Assembly: GCF_016801985.1 (NCBI RefSeq)
Contig: NZ_JAEVLS010000001.1
Coordinates: 186,001 to 250,000, forward strand
From: Steroidobacter gossypii
GTDB taxonomy: Bacteria > Pseudomonadota > Gammaproteobacteria > Steroidobacterales > Steroidobacteraceae
Direction of reading: 5' to 3'
Length of the DNA stretch: 64,000 bases
Made by a program: the position numbers and the translations under genes. Under the pieces are notes generated by a model. That model did no database searches. It was not told the origin of the DNA and was given only the letters and a program-made list of their open reading frames with translations. Of the stretch, positions 41,643-49,988 are shown in pieces (the first letter of the stretch is position 1; every line of letters starts with the position of its first letter).

Positions 41643-42482
41643 ATGAGCATGACCGCATCCCTGACCCGCCGATGGAGCGCCATAGTCGCCATGGTTGTGC
41701 TGCTCATCCAGCCAGTGCTGGCGGCCGAGCCGCAACGTGACCCCCTGATCGTGTTCGCCGCCGCCTCTTTGACCGACGTTCTGCAGCAAGTCGGGCCGCT
41801 GTACACGAAGCAATCCAAAGTACCCGTGAAGTTCTCTTTCGCCGCCAGCTCCGCCCTCGCAAGACAGATCGAATCGGGCGCGCGCGCCGACGCGTTCTTG
41901 TCCGCCGACCAGGACTGGATGAACTACCTGCAGGAACGCAACCTGATCAAGGACGAGACCCGCGCCGACCTGCTGGGGAACCGCTTGGCGCTGATCGCGC
42001 CAAGAGATAGCGAAGTCACGCTGAAACTCGCGCGCGGCACGCCGTTACATCAAGCGCTGGGCGCTAATGGCCGACTCTCCACCGGCGATCCGGACTCGGT
42101 GCCCGTAGGCAAATACGCGAAGACCGCGCTGGAGAACCTTCAGTTGTGGCAGGCCGTCGAGCGCCGACTGGTGCGAGCGGACAACGTTCGCGTCGCATTG
42201 ATGTACGTCGCCCGGGGCGAGGCGCCGTTGGGCATCGTGTACTCAACCGATGCAGCGGTCGAGCCACAGGTACGCATTGTGGATTTGTTTCCTGAATCCT
42301 CGCACGCGCCCATCACCTATCCCATCGCAGCCACCACCAGCGCCGCATCGACGACCGGCGACTTCCTCGAGTTCCTGCGCAGTGACGCAGCCCACGACAT
42401 CTTCACCAAGGCCGGCTTTCGTATTGTTGGGAGCGTTCCTGCACCGTCTCCGGCGCTTCGTAGAACGCATGACCGCGAATAG
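41643..42482 (+). CDS. modA: Molybdate ABC transporter substrate-binding protein
   Basis: The 279-residue protein has a signal peptide (RRWSAIVAMVVLLIQPVLA) and ModA motifs: VFAAASLTDVL, FSFAASSALARQIESGARAD, DPDSVPVGKYAKTALENL, GIVYSTDA. The Ser and Tyr residues in these blocks contact molybdate. It is alone on the plus strand, convergent with modC, and its last 80 bases overlap modC. ATG 41643 or 41649 could serve; both lead into the same signal peptide. Confidence 0.94.
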   Translation: MSMTASLTRRWSAIVAMVVLLIQPVLAAEPQRDPLIVFAAASLTDVLQQVGPLYTKQSKVPVKFSFAASSALARQIESGARADAFLSADQDWMNYLQERNLIKDETRADLLGNRLALIAPRDSEVTLKLARGTPLHQALGANGRLSTGDPDSVPVGKYAKTALENLQLWQAVERRLVRADNVRVALMYVARGEAPLGIVYSTDAAVEPQVRIVDLFPESSHAPITYPIAATTSAASTTGDFLEFLRSDAAHDIFTKAGFRIVGSVPAPSPALRRTHDRE

Positions 42483-43539
42483 AAACAGTCTTCACCAGCA
42501 CCCAAATCGGCAGCCCAGTGCGTAACTCGAGCGCGATCGAAGCAGCGCGGGTAACTCGCGACAGCACCAGCGCGCCGCCGATGTCGACGTAGACCAGATC
42601 GGTATCGGCATCATCCGCGACCACACGAGAAACCGCGCCGGTCATGACGTTGCGAACGCTGAGATTCTCCGGCCGACTGGTCGCGAGGATGATGTCGCGC
42701 GCTAACAGTTGAACGCGCACCGCCGCCCCGACCTTCGCCTCGCGCAGATGGATTCGCAGTGAGTTATTTCCAATGCGAACAGTGGCAAGGCCGGTGCCGC
42801 CGTCCACAGCGGTCACAGTGCCGTGGAGAACAGCGCCAACAGCGTCCGGGCCGACGATAGCCCGCAGTTCGGGGTGCAAGCTCAACTCATCCAGCCTGCC
42901 TTGCGACACCACTCCGCCCCGCTCCATCAACACGACATGAGTCGCGAGTCGCAGCACCTCTTCGAACTGATGACTCACATAGATCATGGGAATCGCCAGC
43001 TCGTCCCGGAGCTTCTCCAGATAGGGCAACACTTCCTCCCGGCGCGCGGCGTCGAGCGAAGCAAGCGGCTCATCGAGCAATAGCAAACGCGGTTGTGACA
43101 ACAATGCTCGCCCCAGTGCGACGCGCTGCCGCTCGCCACCGGACAGTTGATTCACCCGCCGCGACAGCAAGGACTCGAGCCCGAGCAGCGGCGCAACCAT
43201 GTCGAGTGAAATGCGGCGCGAGATCGAGGATTTCACGCGCTTCTCGCCGTAGCGCAGATTCCCCATCACATCCAGATGCGGAAACAGCCTTGCGTCCTGA
43301 AAAACATAGCCGATGCGCCGCTCCTCGGCGCGGAGCGATTTGCCGTTGCCGTCGAGCGCGACGCCGTCGATCTCGATGTGGGCATGATCGGCCGGCAACA
43401 ACCCGGCGATGATGTTCGCCAGCGTCGTCTTACCGCAGCCGGACCGGCCGAACAGCGCGACCACGCCAGGCGAGTCCACCTGGATGGCCACGTCGAGCAC
43501 GAAGCCCTCGCGATGTTTCAGCGCGCGGATACTGAACAT
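42403..43539 (-). CDS. modC: Molybdate ABC transporter ATP-binding protein
   Basis: The 378-residue protein has Walker A GRSGCGKTT (31-39), signature LSGGERQRVALGRAL, Walker B LLLLDEPLA, and a C-terminal Mop/TOBE domain (LSVRNVMTGAVSRVV) that binds molybdate and can inhibit transport. With ModB it powers uptake from ModA. It starts 6 bases after modB. The long C-terminus beyond the TOBE fold overlaps modA tail to tail by 80 bases. Confidence 0.95.
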   Translation of the reverse strand: MFSIRALKHREGFVLDVAIQVDSPGVVALFGRSGCGKTTLANIIAGLLPADHAHIEIDGVALDGNGKSLRAEERRIGYVFQDARLFPHLDVMGNLRYGEKRVKSSISRRISLDMVAPLLGLESLLSRRVNQLSGGERQRVALGRALLSQPRLLLLDEPLASLDAARREEVLPYLEKLRDELAIPMIYVSHQFEEVLRLATHVVLMERGGVVSQGRLDELSLHPELRAIVGPDAVGAVLHGTVTAVDGGTGLATVRIGNNSLRIHLREAKVGAAVRVQLLARDIILATSRPENLSVRNVMTGAVSRVVADDADTDLVYVDIGGALVLSRVTRAASIALELRTGLPIWVLVKTVSIRGHAFYEAPETVQERSQQYESRPW

Positions 43540-43545
43540 TCAGCG

Positions 43546-44235
43546 CTACCTTCCGAGCATCCGTCGCACACGGCGAGCAATGAACTCAGCCGCGATCAGC
43601 CCCGATAATCCCAGCGAAAAGGAGATGATTGCGAGGCGCGCCGCCATCGCGTCGCCGCCGGGGGTCTGCAAAGCCGTGTACAGCGCCAATGGCAAGGTGC
43701 GGGTCTCGCCCGGAATATTGGAAACAAACGTGATCACGGCGCCGAACTCGCCCAGCCCCGCCGCAAACGCCGTGACCGCGCCAGCGAGAATGCCGGGCAA
43801 CATCAGCGGCAGCACCACACTGAAAAAGCGATCCCAAGGACCGGCGCCGAGCGTGCGCGCAGCATCCTCCAGCCCCGCATCGACGCCCTCCAGCGAGATC
43901 CGAATCGCCCGAACCATTAATGGGAAGCTCATCGCTGCCGTCGCCAGCGCGGCGCCGGCACTGGTGAACACCATCTGGATGCCGAAGGTTTGGTAGAGCC
44001 AGCCGCCGATGGGCCCGCGCATTCCAAACAACAGCAGCAGCAAATAACCGACGACGACCGGCGGCAGCACCAGAGGCAGATGCACGATGGCGTCGAGCAA
44101 CAGGCGGCCGCGCAGCGCCCGGCGCGTCAGCAGCCAGGCCACCACGACAGCCAGCGGCAGGCTGAACAACACGCTGCGCAGGGCGATCGACAGGCTCAGG
44201 CGGACGGCGTCCACCTCGGCGGCGGTGAGCATCAT
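43546..44235 (-). CDS. modB: Molybdate ABC transporter permease
   Basis: The 229-residue protein has five to six membrane helices. The EAA loop DAGLEDAARTLGAGPWDRFF, LPPVVVGYLLLLLFG and AFAAGLGEFGAVITFVSN are conserved in ModB. It starts at ATG 44235 (a second ATG is adjacent) and precedes modC. The upstream 156 bp to the small secreted gene is a divergent promoter region where I see no clear Mo-box. Confidence 0.95.
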   Translation of the reverse strand: MMLTAAEVDAVRLSLSIALRSVLFSLPLAVVVAWLLTRRALRGRLLLDAIVHLPLVLPPVVVGYLLLLLFGMRGPIGGWLYQTFGIQMVFTSAGAALATAAMSFPLMVRAIRISLEGVDAGLEDAARTLGAGPWDRFFSVVLPLMLPGILAGAVTAFAAGLGEFGAVITFVSNIPGETRTLPLALYTALQTPGGDAMAARLAIISFSLGLSGLIAAEFIARRVRRMLGR

Positions 44236-44391
44236 CGCGTGAGTATAGTGGAGCGCGCAGCGTCGCCCGGAGCGGCGCCGACGTCGTCAAGTTTTTGAGC
44301 ATAGCCAAGCGGCGCAGCCTGCCCTTAAGATCCCCCCTCAAGATCCCGTCGTCCGGCACCACCGGCCTGCGGGTCAGCCAGAGGATTCGCC

Positions 44392-44766
44392 ATGAACAAA
44401 ACCATCATCTCCGCCACGCTGCTCGCCAGCCTGCTGGCCGCCGGCGCCGCGAGCGCGGCATGCACCTATCCCAAATCCCCCTCTGGCCTGCCCGATGGCG
44501 CCACCGCGACCGAGGACGAGATGGTCAACGGCATGAAGGTCATCAAGGAGTACAACACTCAGGTATCCGAGTACCTGGAATGCCTGGAGACCGAGATGAA
44601 CACTCGCATCGAGGCCGCGGGCGCCGATGCGCCGGCCGACCAGGTCGAGCAGATCAAGGCCATTCACACCAAGCGCCACAACGCCGCGGTCGAAGAGCTG
44701 GAAGCCACGGCGGCCCGCTTCAACGAGCAGGTCAAGGTGTACAAGGCTCGCGAGAAAAAAAGCTGA
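44392..44766 (+). CDS. Small exported protein, first of a tandem paralogue pair
   Basis: The 124-residue product has a signal peptide (KTIISATLLASLLAAGAASA) and a mature helical domain of about 100 residues. It shares with the gene downstream the pattern C-x-x-P...IPDG/LPDG-x-x-A-x-E-x-EM, YN-x-x-V, CLE-x-E, KHNAA-x-E-L, FNEQV-x-x-x-KAR. Two Cys at about 24 and 64 could pair. I do not know the family. ATG has a GAGGATTCGCC site upstream. It may be a periplasmic coiled-coil protein. Confidence 0.75.
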   Translation: MNKTIISATLLASLLAAGAASAACTYPKSPSGLPDGATATEDEMVNGMKVIKEYNTQVSEYLECLETEMNTRIEAAGADAPADQVEQIKAIHTKRHNAAVEELEATAARFNEQVKVYKAREKKS

Positions 44767-44776
44767 TGTGAGTCTT

Positions 44777-44797
44777 GCCCGCCCGCTCGAGGCGGGC
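44777..44797. terminator. 7-bp hairpin between the paralogues
   Basis: GCCCGCC (44777-44783) and GGCGGGC (44791-44797) form a perfect stem just after the first paralogue. No T-run follows, so full termination is unlikely; it may weaken expression of the second gene or stabilise the first mRNA. Confidence 0.4.
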
Positions 44798-44978
44798 GCT
44801 TATGTGAAAGCGCAGGCGACCGATTTCACGGTTCGCCCTTTGCAGTGCGACCCCCGTCGCAGTTGCATGAGTTGCCACCAGATCGACCCTTAAGCGAACG
44901 CTCGTAGGGCCGATGCCGGCTGTGTCTGCCGTTGTTCCATACGGCACGTCGCTTTACGACCAGCTGGAGTTAAGACAA

Positions 44979-45329
44979 ATGAATCGCAAGTTGCTCACCA
45001 TCGGCGCTGCCCTCGCCGTCGCCTTTGGCGCGGCTACCGCCCAGGCCGAATGCGCCTTCCCGAAGCCGCCGGCTTCCATTCCGGACGGCAAGACCGCCTC
45101 CGAGGCGGAAATGATCGCCGCCATGAACGAGTTCAAGGCTTACAACGAAGCCGTGACCGCGTTCGGCGCCTGCCTGGAAGAGGAGACCAAGAGCAAGGCC
45201 GCCGGCACGGCGCAGCTGATGCAGCTGAAGACCATGCAGACCAAGAAGCACAACGCCGCCATCGACGAGCTGCAGGCCAAGGCCAAGCTGTTCAACGAGC
45301 AGGTGCGTGTGTTCAAGGCTCGCGGTTGA
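44979..45329 (+). CDS. Small exported protein, second of a tandem paralogue pair
   Basis: The 116-residue product has a signal peptide (KLLTIGAALAVAFGAATAQA) and the same mature layout as its upstream paralogue, including AECAFPKPPASIPDGKTASE, CLEEETKSKA and KKHNAAIDELQAKAKLFNEQ. The likely pairing of two Cys is kept. CTGGAG precedes the ATG at good distance. The two genes probably arose by tandem duplication; identity is moderate so this is not recent. Function unknown. Confidence 0.75.
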   Translation: MNRKLLTIGAALAVAFGAATAQAECAFPKPPASIPDGKTASEAEMIAAMNEFKAYNEAVTAFGACLEEETKSKAAGTAQLMQLKTMQTKKHNAAIDELQAKAKLFNEQVRVFKARG

Positions 45330-45685
45330 GCCCGGATGCCTTTGCGAGGTGACCTGACGTCACCTCGAACCGGGCGAACGCCGGTACACGGACGTAACGG
45401 CTGGGCCCCAGGGAGGGCTGCTCGAGATCCTTCTGAACGAAGCCGCGCACATCCTGGGGCAGGGAAGCCCGACTCGAGATTCGACAGACCAGAGGCTGCG
45501 AGGCCGCTGGATTGATGTGCCACGGCGCCGCGGCCATGGAAATGGAGCGAATCAGCCGCTCCATGGGGGAGCTACGGACAGCTTCCCTGTTTACGCGCGG
45601 ATCTGGAACCACGGATCCGGCATCCAGTTCGCGTGGTTTTCGAAGCTGCCGCGGCAACAGCTCCGATCGGATCGCATGGGCCCCG

Positions 45686-45783
45686 ATTGACCCAGCTTGG
45701 CCCAATTGGCCCAGCTTGGCCTGATTGGCCCAGCTTGGCCTGATTGGCTCAGCTTGGCCCCGATTGACCAGGACTGGCCCGGG
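45686..45783. repeat. Five tandem 19-21-bp repeats upstream of moeA
   Basis: Units of the type ATTGGCCCAGCTTGGCCTG occupy 45686-45704, 45705-45723, 45724-45742, 45743-45762 and 45763-45783; the middle two are identical and the last is the most diverged. Each unit carries a GGCCnAGCTTGGCC-like palindrome. The surrounding gap 45330-45851 (522 bp) has no convincing gene. The array ends 68 bp before the moeA start and may affect its expression or be neutral minisatellite DNA. Confidence 0.8.
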
Positions 45784-45800
45784 ATTGCCTGATCGTGCGC

Positions 45801-45822
45801 AATTCCCGACAGGATATAGCGC
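45801..45822 (-). promoter_or_regulatory. 22-bp motif shared (inverted) with the modE-side site
   Basis: Read on the minus strand this segment matches 41093-41114 at 20 of 22 positions; the shared core is TATATCCTG-n-CGGGAATT. It lies 29 bp upstream of the moeA GTG. Two sites of this quality flanking the mod genes and ahead of the Moco operon suggest a common regulator, possibly ModE, or a shared repeat edge. No experimental basis. Confidence 0.4.
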
Positions 45823-45851
45823 TACCGGGTGCCTCGTGACACACTGCCCGG

Positions 45852-47063
45852 GTGGCCAGCCGTCTCCTCACCCCTGCTGAAGCCGAAGCCGCGATTCGCC
45901 AGCACGCGACGCAGCTGCCGGCCGTGCGTTTGCCCCTGACCGAGCTGTCAGGCGCAGTCCTGCGCGAATCGATCATTTCCACGCGCGATCAGCCGCCGTT
46001 CGATCGGGTGACCATGGACGGCATCGCCTTCTCGTTTTCCGCCTGGGAGGCCGGGCGCAGCAGCTTCCGTATCGCCGGCACACAAGCAGCCGGAGTCGCG
46101 CCCCTGACGTTGCGAGAATCCAGCGACTGCATCGAAGTCATGACCGGCGCGATGCTGCCGATCGGCTGCGATTGCGTCGTTCCAGTCGAGAACATCGAAG
46201 TGCAAGACGGCGTGGCGCAATTGCGTGACGACGCGCCCGCTCCGGTTCGCGAATTCAACGTGCATGGGCGCGGCATCGATTCGCGTCGGGGCGATTTGTT
46301 ACTTCCGTCCGGCTGTCGGCTCGGCCCCGCCGAAGTCGCGGTCGTTGCTTCGAATGGCCAGACGCACGCGCTGGTCGCGCAGGCGCCCAATATCGTGGTG
46401 ATCTCCACGGGCGATGAGCTGGTCGAACCCGGCCGACCGCTCGAGGATTGGCAAATCTCGCGTTCCAATGTTTATGGCGTGCTCGCCTCGCTGCGTCGGC
46501 ATGGCTACAGCGCGTTGAGCCACGATCATGTGCCCGACGATCTTCCCACCTTGCGTGAGCGCCTCGGCTCTCATCTGGAAAACAACGATGTGCTGATTCT
46601 GAGCGGCGGCGTTTCGATGGGCCGCTTCGATTACGTGCCGCAGGTCCTGCAGGAACTCGGCGTGCGCATGATGTTTCACAAAGTCGCCCAGCGTCCGGGC
46701 AAACCGCTGTGGTTCGGCGTAGGGCGCGACGGACAGACGGTGTACGCATTGCCTGGCAATCCGGTGTCGACGCTGGTGTGCCTGACGCGCTACGTGTTAC
46801 CGGGTTTACAGGCGTCGCAAGGCGCCACCCCGCTCGAGGTTGAAACCATCACCCTTGCCCAAAGTTACGAAGTGAAGCCGTCACTGGCTGTGTTCCTGCC
46901 CGTGACACTGACTCGAACCGTGGCCGGCCTGTGCGCCATGCCGCAGCCGACGCGCGGCTCCGGCGATTTCACCTCGCTGATCGGCACCGTCGGATTCGTT
47001 GAACTGCCGCCGGGTCCGCGAGTCGTTCAGGAAGACGCGTCACTGCCCTTTTACCGTTGGTAA
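45852..47063 (+). CDS. moeA: Molybdopterin molybdenumtransferase MoeA
   Basis: The 403-residue protein starts at GTG. PPFDRVTMDGIAF, EVMTGAMLPIGCDCVVPVE, VVISTGDELVEPG, DVLILSGGVSMGRFDYV and VYALPGNPVSTLV are the MoeA hallmarks. The enzyme inserts molybdate into adenylated molybdopterin. First gene of the moeA-moaA-moaC-mobA::moaD-moaE operon; moaA follows after 15 bases. A tandem repeat and the 22-bp motif lie upstream. Confidence 0.95.
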   Translation: MASRLLTPAEAEAAIRQHATQLPAVRLPLTELSGAVLRESIISTRDQPPFDRVTMDGIAFSFSAWEAGRSSFRIAGTQAAGVAPLTLRESSDCIEVMTGAMLPIGCDCVVPVENIEVQDGVAQLRDDAPAPVREFNVHGRGIDSRRGDLLLPSGCRLGPAEVAVVASNGQTHALVAQAPNIVVISTGDELVEPGRPLEDWQISRSNVYGVLASLRRHGYSALSHDHVPDDLPTLRERLGSHLENNDVLILSGGVSMGRFDYVPQVLQELGVRMMFHKVAQRPGKPLWFGVGRDGQTVYALPGNPVSTLVCLTRYVLPGLQASQGATPLEVETITLAQSYEVKPSLAVFLPVTLTRTVAGLCAMPQPTRGSGDFTSLIGTVGFVELPPGPRVVQEDASLPFYRW

Positions 47064-47078
47064 GGATCGCTGCCAGCC

Positions 47079-48128
47079 ATGTCCTCCGCCATCGTCGATC
47101 TGCCCGTGAAGCACCGCCCGCATGACACGCTGGGCCGGCCGTTGCACGACCTGCGCATCTCGGTGATGGACCGTTGCAACTTCCGCTGCCCGTATTGCAT
47201 GCCGCGGGAGACGTTTCATGAGAACTACCGTTTTCTGAAATCCCACGAGCGGCTGTCGTTCGAAGAAATCACCCGCCTGACGCGACTGTTCGTCGATCTC
47301 GGCGTGAAGAAGGTGCGGCTCACGGGTGGCGAACCGCTGCTACGTTCGAATCTGGCCGATCTGGTCGGCGATCTCACGGCCATCGAAGGCGTCGAAGATG
47401 TCGCGCTCACAACCAACGGCGTGTTGCTCGCTCAGCACGCGGTCGAGTTGAAGGCCAACGGCCTGAATCGCATCACGGTCAGTCTGGACTCGCTGGATGC
47501 GGAGATCTTCAAGCAGATGAGCGGCGGCATGGGCGACCTGGATCGCGTGCTCGAAGGCATTCGCGCCGCCCAGGAAGCGGGCCTTGCGCCGATCAAGATC
47601 AACTCCGTGATCGAGCGCGGCTTGAACGATCACACCGCCCTCGATCTGGTGGAGCGGTTTCGTGGCACGGGCGTGATCGTGCGCTTCATCGAATATATGG
47701 ACGTGGGCAATCGCAATCACTGGAGCCTGGATCGCGTCGTTCCTTCGCGCGAACTGGTGGCTCGCATCGGCGAGCGTTGGCCGCTGCATCCGGTCCAGGA
47801 GAACTATCGCGGCGAAGTCGCCGAGCGTTACGCGTTCGAGGATGGCATGGGTGAGGTTGGATTCATTTCCTCCATCACCAATCCATTCTGCGGCGATTGC
47901 ACGCGGGCGCGGCTGTCTTCGGAAGGCGTGCTCTACACTTGTTTGTTCGCGCGCTCGGGCGTCGACCTGCGCGCGCCCCTGCGCGACGGCGCCTCGGACG
48001 AGGAACTGAGTCAGCTGATCAGGAACACCTGGCTCAAGCGCGGTGATCGCTACAGCGAAATCCGCTCGACGCTCAAGAACGGCGAGCAGCCGTTGCGCAA
48101 GATCGAGATGTATTACATCGGTGGCTGA
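47079..48128 (+). CDS. moaA: GTP 3',8-cyclase MoaA
   Basis: The 349-residue radical-SAM enzyme has C33-x3-C37-x2-C40 ([10 protein letters not shown]), [11 protein letters not shown], and a C-terminal second cluster in [16 protein letters not shown] with TCLF. It ends in Gly-Gly, the conserved tail that reaches the active site. With MoaC it makes cyclic pyranopterin monophosphate from GTP. Its end overlaps or abuts the next gene. Confidence 0.96.
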   Translation: MSSAIVDLPVKHRPHDTLGRPLHDLRISVMDRCNFRCPYCMPRETFHENYRFLKSHERLSFEEITRLTRLFVDLGVKKVRLTGGEPLLRSNLADLVGDLTAIEGVEDVALTTNGVLLAQHAVELKANGLNRITVSLDSLDAEIFKQMSGGMGDLDRVLEGIRAAQEAGLAPIKINSVIERGLNDHTALDLVERFRGTGVIVRFIEYMDVGNRNHWSLDRVVPSRELVARIGERWPLHPVQENYRGEVAERYAFEDGMGEVGFISSITNPFCGDCTRARLSSEGVLYTCLFARSGVDLRAPLRDGASDEELSQLIRNTWLKRGDRYSEIRSTLKNGEQPLRKIEMYYIGG

Positions 48129-48132
48129 CGGG

Positions 48133-48600
48133 ATGGCGACTTTCACTCATGTCGATTCGAGCTCACGGCCGACCATGGTCGACGTGGGCGACAAGGTCGT
48201 CACCAGGCGCACGGCCACGGCCCAGACGCGCGTGCGTTTTCCTGTTGAAGTGGCTGAAGCTTTACGCATGCAGCAGTTCAACACTGTCAAGGGTCCGGTG
48301 TTTCAGACGGCCATCATCGCCGGCACCATGGCGGCGAAGAAGACTCACGAGCTGATTCCGTTCTGTCATCCGCTGGGCATCGAGAAGTGCAAGCTGGAGA
48401 TCGAGATGGAGGGCGACGACGCAGTCATTCGCTGCACGGTGTCGGTACATCACAAGACGGGTGTCGAGATGGAGGCGCTGACCGGCGCGAGCGTGGCCGC
48501 GCTGACCGTTTACGATATGTGCAAGGCGTTATCGCATGACATTGTCATCGCCGAGACGCGCCTGGTGGAGAAGCGTGGAGGCAAGAGCGATGTCGGCTGA
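48133..48600 (+). CDS. moaC: Cyclic pyranopterin monophosphate synthase MoaC
   Basis: The 155-residue protein matches Moa[68 protein letters not shown] 48133 lies 4 bases past the moaA stop; an in-frame GTG at 48121 would overlap moaA. The mobA::moaD start lies 11 bases inside its 3' end. Confidence 0.95.
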   Translation: MATFTHVDSSSRPTMVDVGDKVVTRRTATAQTRVRFPVEVAEALRMQQFNTVKGPVFQTAIIAGTMAAKKTHELIPFCHPLGIEKCKLEIEMEGDDAVIRCTVSVHHKTGVEMEALTGASVAALTVYDMCKALSHDIVIAETRLVEKRGGKSDVG

Positions 48601-49513
48601 AGCACCTTTGTTCGGCCTGGTGCTGGCGGGCGGCGCCAGCACTCGCATGCAGCGAGACAAGGCGGCGATCGAGTATCACGGGCGATCGCAGCTGCAGTGT
48701 ACGTTCGATTTGTTGACGCGGGTATGTACAGCGACGTTTGTTTCGGTTCGGCCGGATCAGCGTGAAGAGCCGACGCGCGCCAGGTTGCCGCAGATCGTCG
48801 ATCGGCAGCCTGGGATTGGACCGATAGCGGGCATCACTGCGGCGCTTCAGGCGCATCCCAAAGCGGCATGGCTGGTGGTGGCTTGCGACCTGCCTTTCTT
48901 GAACGAGCAAACGTTGCGTTATCTCATCGAGCATCGCGATGCTCGGAAGCTGGCCACTGCTTTCAAGAGCAGCCACGACGGTTTGCCCGAGCCCTTGTGC
49001 GCGATCTGGGAACCCGCCTCACGCGAGCCCCTGCTCGCCTACCTCGCGACCGGCAAGCAGTGCCCCCGCAAGTTCCTGATCAACGCGCCCGCGCTGCTCC
49101 TCGACCTTCCCGACGCCCGCGCCCTGGACAACGTGAACACCGCCGACGAACACCGCGCCACCCTCGCCATCCTTGGCGACCACCGCGCCTCCTCTCCGGG
49201 CCAGAGCGACGATGCCCAAAAAAATAATACGGCGGCGTTGAAAGCCGACGGCCGCAGTACCGGAGCAAAGCCGCACACTTTGCGCATCCAGTACTACGCC
49301 ATCCTCCGCGAACAGGCCGGACGCAGCGAAGAAACGTTGGACACCACCGCCAGCACCCCCGCCGAGCTCTACGACGAGCTCCGTAAACGGCACCCCTTCC
49401 AATTGGCGCCGGCGCAGCTCAAAGTCGCCCTCAACTCAGAGTTCAGCGACTGGCAAACGCCGTTGCGTCACGGCGATACCGTCGTCTTCATACCTCCGGT
49501 GGCAGGCGGATGA
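48590..49513 (+). CDS. Fused MobA guanylyltransferase and MoaD sulfur carrier
   Basis: The 307-residue protein starts at ATG 48590 inside the moaC end. Residues about 8-195 are Mob[47 protein letters not shown], then NVNTADEH. MobA attaches GMP to Moco. A charged linker (about 196-225) contains an A7 run in its DNA. Residues about 226-307 are MoaD ([31 protein letters not shown]) ending Gly-Gly as required for thiocarboxylation. Fusing the last and middle steps of the pathway is unusual, since MoaD must insert its tail into MoaE. No separate moaD is in the operon. Confidence 0.88.
   Translation: MSAEAPLFGLVLAGGASTRMQRDKAAIEYHGRSQLQCTFDLLTRVCTATFVSVRPDQREEPTRARLPQIVDRQPGIGPIAGITAALQAHPKAAWLVVACDLPFLNEQTLRYLIEHRDARKLATAFKSSHDGLPEPLCAIWEPASREPLLAYLATGKQCPRKFLINAPALLLDLPDARALDNVNTADEHRATLAILGDHRASSPGQSDDAQKNNTAALKADGRSTGAKPHTLRIQYYAILREQAGRSEETLDTTASTPAELYDELRKRHPFQLAPAQLKVALNSEFSDWQTPLRHGDTVVFIPPVAGG
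49217..49227 (+). other. Slippery A-run with immediate -1 stop in the MobA-MoaD linker
   Basis: In the reading frame, CAA-AAA-AAT-AAT (49217-49228) contains the heptamer A-AAA-AAT. A -1 shift, or one extra A from transcriptional slippage, reads AAA-AAA-TAA and stops at once (TAA 49225-49227). That would release MobA of about 212 residues without MoaD. A GGAG at 49262-49265 and a TTG at 49280 offer only a weak restart for MoaD. The site is seen; its use is inference. Confidence 0.45.
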
Positions 49514-49980
49514 AACCTTTCTCTTTCAGCACCACCCCCCTGTCCCTGGACACCTATCGCCAGGCGCTGGCCGATCCCGCCGCGGGCGGCTACGCCTCCT
49601 TCGAAGGCTGGGTGCGCAATCACAACGAGGGCCACGCCGTCACGCGCCTCGAATATGAAGCGTTCGAAGCCCTGGCGAACAAGGAAGGCGAGCGCATCGT
49701 CACCGAAGCCATCGCTCGCTTCGGCGTGCTGAAAGCCGCCTGCGTCCATCGCGTCGGCTCGCTCGAGATCGGAGATATCGCCGTGTGGGTGGGCGTGAGC
49801 TCAAAGCACCGCGCCGAGGCATTCGCCGCGTGCCGCTACATCATCGACGAAGTGAAACACCGTGTGCCCATCTGGAAGAAAGAGCACTACATCAACGGCG
49901 ATTCAGGCTGGGTGAATTGCGAGCGCTGCGCCGTGGCCGGCCACGATCACGAGCACAAGCACCCGCATGCTCACGACTGA
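49510..49980 (+). CDS. moaE: Molybdopterin synthase catalytic subunit MoaE with His-rich tail
   Basis: The 156-residue protein shows ASFEGWVRNHNEGHAVTRLEYEA-like MoaE core, VHRVGSLEIGDIAVWVGVSS, ACRYIIDEVKHRVPIWKKEHY (catalytic Lys). It moves sulfur from MoaD to precursor Z. The C-terminal CERCAVAGHDHEHKHPHAHD tail adds two Cys and seven His beyond the usual end and may bind a metal. ATG overlaps the previous stop (ATGA). Last gene of the operon. Confidence 0.94.
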   Translation: MKPFSFSTTPLSLDTYRQALADPAAGGYASFEGWVRNHNEGHAVTRLEYEAFEALANKEGERIVTEAIARFGVLKAACVHRVGSLEIGDIAVWVGVSSKHRAEAFAACRYIIDEVKHRVPIWKKEHYINGDSGWVNCERCAVAGHDHEHKHPHAHD

Positions 49981-49988
49981 CTGAAGCC

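Noticed and set aside
45313-45705. A 130-codon minus-strand frame in the gap before moeA
   Set aside because: It overlaps the end of the small exported protein gene and the tandem repeat, has no ribosome-binding site and no recognisable domain.
45686-45783. Tandem repeat considered as a CRISPR array
   Set aside because: Units are contiguous 19-21-bp copies with no unique spacers, and no cas genes are near.
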